From Comamonadaceae bacterium (lineage in GTDB: Bacteria > Pseudomonadota > Gammaproteobacteria > Burkholderiales > Burkholderiaceae_C), in the NCBI GenBank assembly GCA_947457975.1, contig CANGYC010000043.1:1-12271 (forward strand): a stretch of 12,271 nucleotides of DNA, in the 5' to 3' direction. The notes under the pieces were generated by a model that did no database searches, was not told where the DNA came from, and saw only the letters and a list, made by a program, of their open reading frames with translations. Numbering within the stretch: the stretch's first letter is position 1; each line of letters opens with the position of its first letter. Positions 6,719 through 12,271 of this stretch are shown one piece after another. A program made the translations under genes and the position numbers.

Positions 6719-7195
6719 GCGGCCGCTGGTGTCGTCACACAGCTCGTCGAGCACCAGGGCATCGGGCTCCTCGCCGAAGCTCCAATACACCATCAGCACA
6801 ATGATCTTGAGGTCGTCGAGCATCAAGGGCTCGCCGGGCACGGCCATGGCGCGGTCCACGGCGATCTCGCGCATGTAGGGCGGCAGCACGCCGGCCGCCT
6901 CCAGGAAGATCAGGAAACCCAGGGCATCGGCACCCAGGTGCTCGCGCTCGGCCACTGAATACACGCGCAAGCTGCCTTCAGACTGGGCCAGCACCGCGGG
7001 CAGGGGGGCTTCTTCCTCGGCGGCGGGACGCAGGGTCTGCGCGGCCAGATGCAGGCCATCGAGCCAGGTCAGCGCAGCCTGGATCTCCTCGGGCTCGAAA
7101 CCTGCGGCACTGAGCTTGCGGCCCAGCTGCTGTGCCTCGGGACACGCATCGCCGTGCCAGTAGTTCTCGTAGACATAAACCAGCACTTCAAACAT
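6707..7195 (-). CDS. smg: Smg family protein (DUF494)
   Basis: Conserved proteobacterial protein of unknown biochemical role, named from its place beside dprA (smf). It has 162 residues, a normal length, beginning MFEVLVYVYENYWHGD, a near-universal family opening, and including SLRVYSVAEREHLGADALGF and the C-terminal LDDLKIIVLMVYWS segment. It is predicted soluble and acidic, with no signal peptide. It lies 67 nt downstream of the dprA stop on the same strand, so the two are probably cotranscribed, as in E. coli. No clear Shine-Dalgarno sequence precedes the ATG. A TATATT hexamer (minus strand, 7207-7202) sits just upstream, but its proximity to the start makes a promoter role uncertain. Identification is confident; function is not known from sequence. 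Confidence 0.94.
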   Translation of the reverse strand: MFEVLVYVYENYWHGDACPEAQQLGRKLSAAGFEPEEIQAALTWLDGLHLAAQTLRPAAEEEAPLPAVLAQSEGSLRVYSVAEREHLGADALGFLIFLEAAGVLPPYMREIAVDRAMAVPGEPLMLDDLKIIVLMVYWSFGEEPDALVLDELCDDTSGRLPH

Positions 7196-7262
7196 GGACC
7201 CAATATAACGCAGAAGACGAGCTCAGGCAGGGCTCAAGGGCTGCTCTGGTGACGCTGCCCCT

Positions 7263-8378
7263 TCAGGCCCGCACCAGCCGCTGGAAGAGGCCCCCGGGCA
7301 GGCGCGCCACCTGGCCTGCGAGCTCGAGCTCCAACAGCTCGGCCAGCAGGCGCTCGGTGGGCCAGCCGCAGCGCTGCTGCAAAGCGTCCAGCGGCAGGGG
7401 CTCAAAGCCCAGGGCCTGCAGCAGGTCAGAAGGCGTGGGGCCCAGCGCGGCAGGGGCGGCCGCCTGGACAGGCGCCGGAGCCAGCCAACCGAGCTCATCC
7501 AGCACATCCTGCACGGACGTGACCAGCCGCGCGCCCTGGTGGATGAGCGCATGGCAACCACGCGACTGCGGTGAATGGATGGAGCCCGGGATGGCCAGCA
7601 CGTCCTTGCCCTGCTCGGCGGCCAGGCGCGCCGTGATGAGCGAGCCCGACTGCAAATTGGCCTCGACCACCAGCGTGGCCCGGCTCAGCCCCGCGATCAG
7701 GCGATTGCGCTGGGGAAAGTGGTGGGCGAGCGCGGGCGTGCCCAGCGGAAATTCGCTGAGCAGCGCGCCCTGACCGGCGATGCGGTGCGCCAGCGCGCGG
7801 TGCCGGCTGGGGTAGACCCGGTCCAGGCCAGTGCCGACCACCGCGAGGGTGAGGCCCCCGCCCTCGAGCGCACCGGCATGGGCTGCACCATCGATGCCCA
7901 GGGCCAGGCCCGAGACCACGCAAATGCCCTGGCCCGCCAGCGCCTGGGCAAATTGCCGGGCATTGAGCTCACCCTGCGGTGTGGGGTTGCGGCTGCCGAC
8001 CACGGCCAGGCAGTGGGCGTTCGAGAACGGGGCCTCGGACCACGGACGCACCAGGCTGCCCATGGCAAAGAGCATGAGCGGCGGGTCGTCGATGTCCAGC
8101 AGACAGGCCGGATAGCCGGGGGCTCCGAGCGTGAAGACAGCACAGTCGGGCTGCGCCAGCCAGGCCTGGGTGCGCTCGAGCAGGGCCGCCAGCTCGGGCG
8201 GCTCGGCCGCCAGGGCCGGCAGCACCTTGGCCAGGCCCAGGGCTTCCCAGGCAGACGCCTCCTGCGCGAATACCGCCTGGGGACTACCGAAGGCACCCAG
8301 CAGCTGCCGGGCCTGCTGGCGGCCGATACCCGGCGACATCAGCAGGCGCAGCCAGGCCCTCAGTTCATCAGTGTCCAT
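7263..8378 (-). CDS. dprA: DNA-processing protein DprA (Smf)
   Basis: Binds incoming single-stranded DNA during natural transformation, protects it and loads RecA. It has 371 residues from the chosen ATG. That start has AGGAGG 9 nt upstream, while the frame stays open further upstream without a better start. An N-terminal helical (SAM-like) region covers about residues 5-70. The Rossmann-fold DprA core starts before VVGSRNPTP (127-135) and includes SGLALGIDGAAHAGAL (156-171), GTGLDRVYP (182-190), FPQRNRLIAGLS (221-232), SGSLITARLAAEQGKDV (244-260) and IPGSIHSPQSRG (263-274). A C-terminal winged-helix domain (about 318-368) is present, as in many proteobacterial DprA proteins but not all. All core motifs look intact. 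The gene is divergent from def, with smg downstream. Competence itself cannot be inferred from this gene, since non-competent bacteria also carry it. Confidence 0.96.
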   Translation of the reverse strand: MDTDELRAWLRLLMSPGIGRQQARQLLGAFGSPQAVFAQEASAWEALGLAKVLPALAAEPPELAALLERTQAWLAQPDCAVFTLGAPGYPACLLDIDDPPLMLFAMGSLVRPWSEAPFSNAHCLAVVGSRNPTPQGELNARQFAQALAGQGICVVSGLALGIDGAAHAGALEGGGLTLAVVGTGLDRVYPSRHRALAHRIAGQGALLSEFPLGTPALAHHFPQRNRLIAGLSRATLVVEANLQSGSLITARLAAEQGKDVLAIPGSIHSPQSRGCHALIHQGARLVTSVQDVLDELGWLAPAPVQAAAPAALGPTPSDLLQALGFEPLPLDALQQRCGWPTERLLAELLELELAGQVARLPGGLFQRLVRA

Positions 8379-8387
8379 GCCCCATGC

Positions 8388-8393
8388 CCTCCT
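8388..8393 (-). promoter_or_regulatory. Ribosome binding site deciding the dprA start
   Basis: A consensus AGGAGG on the minus strand lies 9 nt before the ATG at 8378. It supports the 371-residue product over the 432-residue reading that would run into the def leader. Confidence 0.75.
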
Positions 8394-8504
8394 GTGGCGA
8401 GGCAGTTTAGGAGGGGCAGCCACCTGCGCCAGCCCTGCCGTGCAGGCATGACTAACTTTGACAAATACAGCCTTGACCCACGCCCTGAGCGCGGCACCCG
8501 CTTT

Positions 8505-8528
8505 GAGGGGAAAATACATGTTTTTCCC
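8505..8528. promoter_or_regulatory. Inverted repeat and alternative RBS upstream of def
   Basis: GGGAAAA (8508-8514) and TTTTCCC (8522-8528) form a perfect 7-bp inverted repeat with a 7-nt centre, in the divergent dprA-def region. GAGGGG (8505-8510) overlaps it and is a plausible ribosome binding site for an in-frame ATG at 8518. The element could be an operator, a small hairpin in the def leader, or part of the coding region if translation starts at 8518. Confidence 0.4.
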
Positions 8529-8544
8529 TGAGCCCCGACCCGTC

Positions 8545-9078
8545 ATGAGCAGCCTGGCCATCCTCCGTTACCCCGATCCGCGCCTGCACACCGTAGCCCA
8601 GCCCGTGGCGGCCGTGGATGCCCGCATCCGCGAGCTGGCGGCGCAGATGTTCGAGACCATGTATGAGGCCAAGGGCATTGGCCTGGCGGCCACGCAGGTG
8701 AACGTGCACGAGCGCCTGATCGTCATTGACGTGAGCGAAGAACGCGATCAGCCCATGGTGTTGATCAACCCCGAGATCACCTGGGCCAGCGACGAAAAGC
8801 GCCTGGGTGAGGAGGGCTGCCTCTCGGTGCCCGGCATCTATGACGGCGTGGAGCGCGCCACCTCGGTCAAGGTGCAGGCCCTGGACCTCGATGGCCAGCT
8901 GCGCACCCACCAGGCCGAGGGCATGCTGGCCGTGTGCATCCAGCACGAGATGGACCACCTGCTGGGCAAGGTGTTCGTCGAATACCTCTCACCGCTCAAG
9001 CGCAACCGCATCAAGACCAAGCTGGTCAAGCAGCAGCGGGACGACGAGCGCTATGCCGACAAAGCCCGGGCGCGCTGA
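8545..9078 (+). CDS. def: Peptide deformylase
   Basis: Metalloenzyme that removes the formyl group from the initiator Met of nascent proteins in the cytoplasm. It has 177 residues from this start, which aligns with the usual beginning ([10 protein letters not shown]). An in-frame ATG at 8518 would add nine residues and has a better ribosome binding site, so the true start is open. Motif 1 GIGLAATQ (44-51), motif 2 EGCLS with metal ligand C92, and motif 3 QHEMDHL with ligands H134 and H138 and catalytic E135 are all present, so the enzyme is predicted active. The C-terminus is long and basic ([20 protein letters not shown]), common in this family in betaproteobacteria. The stop is immediately followed by the fmt ATG (TGAATG). 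The pairing makes sense because Fmt adds the formyl group that Def removes. Confidence 0.96.
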   Translation: MSSLAILRYPDPRLHTVAQPVAAVDARIRELAAQMFETMYEAKGIGLAATQVNVHERLIVIDVSEERDQPMVLINPEITWASDEKRLGEEGCLSVPGIYDGVERATSVKVQALDLDGQLRTHQAEGMLAVCIQHEMDHLLGKVFVEYLSPLKRNRIKTKLVKQQRDDERYADKARAR

Positions 9079-10035
9079 ATGCGTGTGGTCTTTGCGGGCA
9101 CGCCCGAGTTCGCCCAGGTCGCCCTGGCCCGCCTGCATGCGGCAGGCTTCGAGATTCCCCTGGTCCTGACCCAGCCCGACCGCCCGGCCGGCCGCGGCAT
9201 GAAGCTGCAGGCCTCGCCGGTCAAGCAGTTCGCACTCGACCATGGCATCAGCGTGGCCCAGCCGCGCAGCCTGCGCCTGGACGGCAAGTACCCCGACGAC
9301 GCAGCGGCGGCGCAGCAGGCGCTGCTCGATGCGCGGCCCGATGTGATGGTGGTGGCGGCCTACGGCCTGATCCTGCCGCAGTGGACGCTGGACCTGCCGC
9401 GCCTGGGTTGCCTGAATATTCATGCCTCGCTGCTGCCGCGCTGGCGGGGCGCAGCGCCCATTCACCGCGCTATCGAAGCAGGCGACACGGAAACAGGCAT
9501 CACCATCATGCAGATGGACGCGGGCCTGGACACCGGCGACATGATGCTGGCAGAACGCCTGCCGATTGCGCCCACCGACGACAACGGCAGCCTGCATGAC
9601 AAGCTGGCCGAGTTGGGGGGCCGGCTCATCGTGGAGGCGCTGCAGCGTTCAGCGCTCTTGCGCACGCCCCAGCCCGCCGAGGGCGTGAGCTACGCCGCCA
9701 AGATCGACAAGGCCGAGGCCCCACTCGACTGGCGCGAGCCAGCCGCGCTGCTGGAGCGGCGCATCCGCGCCTTCCAGCCGGCACCCGGGGCCTCGGCCCT
9801 GCTGGAGGGCACGGCCATCAAGCTCTGGCGCGCATCCGTTCTGCCGCACCAGGACCGGCCGCCAGGCACGGTACTGGCGGCCAGCGCAGACGGCGTGGAC
9901 GTGGCCACGGGCCAGGGCGTGCTGCGCCTGCACCGGCTGCAAAAAGCCGGCGGCAAGCCGCTGGAGGTGGCCGAGTTCCTGCGCGGTTTTGACGTGCAGC
10001 CCGGCCAGCAGTTCGCCCCACGGGACAGCGCATGA
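9079..10035 (+). CDS. fmt: Methionyl-tRNA formyltransferase
   Basis: Transfers a formyl group from 10-formyltetrahydrofolate to Met-tRNA(fMet), making the initiator for bacterial translation. It has 318 residues, a typical length. The start [12 protein letters not shown] is the canonical opening and directly abuts the def stop, so translation is probably coupled. The N-terminal Rossmann catalytic domain carries the folate-site segment [17 protein letters not shown] with N113 and H115, and [10 protein letters not shown] with D151, matching the E. coli triad N106/H108/D144. The C-terminal OB-like tRNA-binding domain begins near residue 210 ([15 protein letters not shown]) and includes [10 protein letters not shown]. 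No key residue is missing. The stop overlaps the azlC start (ATGA). In E. coli rsmB follows fmt; here it does not. Confidence 0.97.
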   Translation: MRVVFAGTPEFAQVALARLHAAGFEIPLVLTQPDRPAGRGMKLQASPVKQFALDHGISVAQPRSLRLDGKYPDDAAAAQQALLDARPDVMVVAAYGLILPQWTLDLPRLGCLNIHASLLPRWRGAAPIHRAIEAGDTETGITIMQMDAGLDTGDMMLAERLPIAPTDDNGSLHDKLAELGGRLIVEALQRSALLRTPQPAEGVSYAAKIDKAEAPLDWREPAALLERRIRAFQPAPGASALLEGTAIKLWRASVLPHQDRPPGTVLAASADGVDVATGQGVLRLHRLQKAGGKPLEVAEFLRGFDVQPGQQFAPRDSA

Positions 10036-10772
10036 GCGGGCTGCAGCGCCTCTGGCGCGACCCTGAATTCCGCGCTGGTGCGCGCGACATGTCCAGCGTG
10101 GCGCCCGGTCTGGCCGCCTGGGGCCTGATGACGGGCGTGGCCATGGTCAATTCCGGCATGAGCATGGCCGAGGTGCTGCTGATGGGCATGTTCGTGTATG
10201 CCGGCAGCTCCCAGCTCTCGGCCCTTCCCCTGATCGCTGCCGGCGCGCCCATGTGGGTGGTGCTGGCCACTGCGTTTTGCGTGAACCTGCGCTTTGTGGT
10301 CTTCAGTGCCCACATCCGCGGCTATGTGATGCACCTGAGCCTTGCGCAGCGGCTGCTGCGCGGCTATCTGACAGCCGACCTGTCTTATGTGCTGTTCACC
10401 AAGCGCCACCCTCAGCCGGCCACCACGCAGGACGGTCGGCAGACGCAACTCGACTACCTGGCCGGTAGCTGTGCGGTGGCCTGGGCGAGCTGGATGGTGC
10501 CCAGCCTGCTGGGCATTGCTTTTGCCAAGGCTATTCCCACGAGCTGGGGGCTGGGCTTTGCAGGCATGCTGGCGCTGCTGGGCATCCTCTGCTCGCTGGC
10601 CAGCTCGCGCTTGCGCGGCATCGCCGCGGTGGTGGCGGGCAGCGCGGCGGTGGCAGCCTATGCGCTGCCGCTCAAGCTCAACATCCTGGTGGGCATTGCA
10701 GCGGCGGTCTGCATCTGCATGCTGATGGACAAGTCTGAGGTGCCCACACCCGCCGAAGGCCGCCAAGGATGA
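10032..10772 (+). CDS. azlC: AzlC-family branched-chain amino-acid exporter, large subunit
   Basis: Large subunit of the two-component AzlCD (YgaZH-like) inner-membrane exporter; characterised members export branched-chain amino acids such as valine or azaleucine. It has 246 residues, normal for the family. The start overlaps the fmt stop in an ATGA, implying coupling. After a cytoplasmic N-terminus ([14 protein letters not shown]), hydrophobic segments follow at about 24-44, 47-70, 72-95, 143-165, 172-190 and 196-230. Family signatures are [18 protein letters not shown] (56-73) and the conserved [15 protein letters not shown] (84-98). It is followed after 13 nt by azlD. The substrate is assigned from the family only. 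Its linkage to fmt rather than to an Lrp-type regulator is notable but says little about substrate. Confidence 0.9.
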   Translation: MSGLQRLWRDPEFRAGARDMSSVAPGLAAWGLMTGVAMVNSGMSMAEVLLMGMFVYAGSSQLSALPLIAAGAPMWVVLATAFCVNLRFVVFSAHIRGYVMHLSLAQRLLRGYLTADLSYVLFTKRHPQPATTQDGRQTQLDYLAGSCAVAWASWMVPSLLGIAFAKAIPTSWGLGFAGMLALLGILCSLASSRLRGIAAVVAGSAAVAAYALPLKLNILVGIAAAVCICMLMDKSEVPTPAEGRQG

Positions 10773-10785
10773 AAGGACGCCCCTG

Positions 10786-11121
10786 ATGGAAGGCACCGAC
10801 TGGTGGACTGTGGTGACCATCCTTGCGATGGTGGCCAACACGGTTATCACCCGCTCCTTTTTCTTCATCTCCAGCAAGCCCTGGTCGTTGCCGTCCTGGG
10901 CCCAGCGCGGCCTGAACTACGCGCCCATCGCCGCACTGGCCAGCGTGATCATTCCGGAGATGGTGATGAGCCAGGGTCAGCTGATCAGCTCCTGGCAGGA
11001 CGCTCGGCTGTTTGCCGTGGCCGCGGGCGTGGCCTGGTTCTACTTCAGGCGGGGCGTCTTCGGCACCATCGTATGCGGCATGGCGGTGTACCTGCCGCTG
11101 CACATCGGGCTGGGCTGGTAA
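10786..11121 (+). CDS. azlD: AzlD-family branched-chain amino-acid exporter, small subunit
   Basis: Small partner subunit of AzlC in a heteromeric amino-acid exporter. It has 111 residues, the expected size, with an AAAGGA ribosome binding site about 8 nt before the ATG. Hydrophobic segments lie at about residues 7-28, 45-63 and 73-106. NTVITRSFFF and the short polar link before the AzlD-like LNYAPIAALASVIIPEM region fit the family, in which an Arg in the first span region and a Pro/Ala-rich second span are usual. It lies 13 nt after azlC, so they form one transcriptional unit. Read as a transporter subunit with good confidence; the exported substrate is inferred from the family. Confidence 0.88.
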   Translation: MEGTDWWTVVTILAMVANTVITRSFFFISSKPWSLPSWAQRGLNYAPIAALASVIIPEMVMSQGQLISSWQDARLFAVAAGVAWFYFRRGVFGTIVCGMAVYLPLHIGLGW

Positions 11122-11162
11122 GCGGGGGCCGTCGGTGCTCAGGCCCTTGAAACCCCGGCCCC

Positions 11163-11168
11163 TACAAT
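11163..11168 (+). promoter_or_regulatory. Possible -10 box just upstream of pgk
   Basis: TACAAT lies 10 nt before the pgk ATG, the same hexamer seen before yajC. If used, transcription would start only about 4 nt before the ATG, giving a nearly leaderless mRNA. That would fit the absence of a Shine-Dalgarno sequence there. No good -35 sits at standard spacing (TTGAAA at 11147 is only 10 nt upstream), so the call is tentative. Confidence 0.3.
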
Positions 11169-11178
11169 GCCTGCCGCC

Positions 11179-12271
11179 ATGAACTTCATCCGCTTTTCCG
11201 ATCTGTGCGCCCAGGGCAAGGCCCGAGGCCAACGCGTCTTTATCCGTGCCGACCTGAACGTGCCCCAGGACGACGAGGGCCGCATCACCGAAGACACCCG
11301 CATCCGCGCCTCGCTGGCCTGCATTCGTCTGGCGCTGGACGCCGGCGCTGCCGTGATGGTCACCTCCCACCTGGGCCGCCCCACCGAGGGCGAGTTCAGC
11401 CCCGAGGACTCCCTGGCCCCGGTCGCCGAGCGCCTGGGCGAGCTGTTGGGCCGCGAGGTGCCGCTGGTCTCGAACTGGCTGGACGGCGTGACCGTGCAAC
11501 CCGGGCAGGTGGTGCTGCTGGAGAACTGCCGCCTCAACAAGGGCGAGAAGAAAAACAACGAAGCGCTGGCCCGCCAGATGGCCAGCCTGTGCGACATCTT
11601 CGTGCACGACGCCTTTGGCACCGCGCACCGCGCCGAAGCCTCGACCTACGGCATCGCGCAGTTCGCCAAGGTGGCCAGTGCCGGCCCGCTGCTGGCCGCC
11701 GAGATGGATGCCATCTCCCAAGCCCTCTCGGCGCCCAAGCGGCCGCTGGTGGCCATCGTGGCAGGCAGCAAGGTCTCGACCAAACTCACCATCCTGCAGA
11801 GCCTGGCAAGCAATGTGGACCAGCTCATCGTGGGCGGCGGCATTGCCAACACCTTCATGCTGGCTGCAGGCCTTCCTATCGGCAAGAGCCTGGCCGAGAA
11901 AGACCTGGTGGGCCAGGCCCAGGCCGTGATCACGGCCATGAAAGCGCGCGGCGCCGAAGTGCCGATTCCCACCGATGTGGTGGTGGCCAAGACCTTTGCC
12001 GCCGACGCACCGGCCACGGTGAAAAAGGCCAGCGAGGTGGCCGAGGACGACCTGATCCTGGACATTGGCCCCGAAACCACTGCCCGCCTGGCCGCACAGC
12101 TCAAGGCCGCGGGCACCATTGTGTGGAACGGCCCTGTGGGCGTGTTCGAGTTCGACGCCTTTTCCAAAGGCACCGAAGGCATCGCCCGCGCCATTGCAGA
12201 CAGCCCCGCCTTCTCCATTGCCGGCGGTGGCGACACCCTGGCGGCCATTGCCAAGTACGGCATTGAAAAGC
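11179..12271 (+). CDS. pgk: Phosphoglycerate kinase, 3' partial
   Basis: Glycolytic/gluconeogenic cytosolic enzyme that transfers phosphate between 1,3-bisphosphoglycerate and ADP. The frame is open from the ATG to the right edge (364 full codons), so only about 30-35 C-terminal residues of a usual ~397-residue protein are missing. N-domain: [10 protein letters not shown] (20-29), the SHLGRP substrate loop, [13 protein letters not shown] and [15 protein letters not shown]-domain: [12 protein letters not shown] (many Pgks have GGSKVSTK), [32 protein letters not shown] (often GPMGVFE) and the nucleotide-binding [11 protein letters not shown]. These variants do not suggest loss of function. No clear ribosome binding site precedes the ATG. 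It lies 57 nt after azlD and may have its own promoter. Confidence 0.96.
   Translation, partial: MNFIRFSDLCAQGKARGQRVFIRADLNVPQDDEGRITEDTRIRASLACIRLALDAGAAVMVTSHLGRPTEGEFSPEDSLAPVAERLGELLGREVPLVSNWLDGVTVQPGQVVLLENCRLNKGEKKNNEALARQMASLCDIFVHDAFGTAHRAEASTYGIAQFAKVASAGPLLAAEMDAISQALSAPKRPLVAIVAGSKVSTKLTILQSLASNVDQLIVGGGIANTFMLAAGLPIGKSLAEKDLVGQAQAVITAMKARGAEVPIPTDVVVAKTFAADAPATVKKASEVAEDDLILDIGPETTARLAAQLKAAGTIVWNGPVGVFEFDAFSKGTEGIARAIADSPAFSIAGGGDTLAAIAKYGIEK

Noticed and set aside
5632..6762. Minus-strand frame opposite secF running through the terminator
   Set aside because: It crosses a strong bidirectional terminator and is only the complement of secF.
8458..8478. TTGACA and TTGACC hexamers upstream of def as -35 boxes
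   Set aside because: No acceptable -10 lies 16-18 nt downstream of either, so I do not call a promoter.
7575..8531. Plus-strand frame opposite dprA
   Set aside because: It is the complement of intact DprA motifs, with Arg/Gln/Gly-rich shadow composition.
9690..10877. Minus-strand frame opposite the fmt 3' end and azlC
   Set aside because: It is a shadow of two overlapping, well-identified plus-strand genes and has no recognisable domain.
11205..12266. Plus-strand frame of about 350 codons inside pgk
   Set aside because: It is out of frame with Pgk. The true frame from 11179 shows every Pgk motif and simply lacks a stop because the window ends.

Overview
This window reads as ordinary chromosomal housekeeping DNA from a GC-rich betaproteobacterium. 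The protein families, the YajC N-terminus and the gene arrangement suggest Burkholderiales, most likely Comamonadaceae (Acidovorax/Comamonas/Hydrogenophaga-like); this is inferred from reading the translations, not from a database search. I see no rRNA, tRNA, insertion sequence, integrase, CRISPR array or phage gene, and no clearly transferred segment. I found no convincing undescribed system. The best leads are a tiny membrane-protein ORF, an octamer tandem repeat and some RNA-structure candidates.

Left part (1-3130): the 3' part of a PAS-domain sensor histidine kinase runs in from the left edge and overlaps its FixJ/LuxR-type response regulator by an ATGA, forming a translationally coupled two-component pair. 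The gap between the regulator and the next plus-strand gene holds a likely 64-codon minus-strand gene for a single-span membrane protein. It is wedged tail-to-tail against the regulator and head-to-head against mltA, a lipoprotein lytic transglycosylase.

Middle (3131-6656): a 40-bp tandem array of an 8-mer lies just after mltA. Then comes the Sec accessory operon yajC-secD-secF, which uses the proton-motive force to help preproteins finish crossing the inner membrane. A hairpin-rich 121-nt gap separates yajC from secD. A strong bidirectional intrinsic terminator closes the operon against the convergent smg gene.

Right part (6691-12271): smg and dprA are on the minus strand, divergent from def and fmt on the plus strand. 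This is the same divergent arrangement known around def/fmt and dprA/smg in E. coli. fmt overlaps azlC by an ATGA, and azlC is followed closely by azlD, so formylation/deformylation genes and a two-subunit branched-chain amino-acid exporter appear to share one transcript where E. coli has rsmB. The window ends inside pgk (phosphoglycerate kinase), which lacks only its last few dozen codons.
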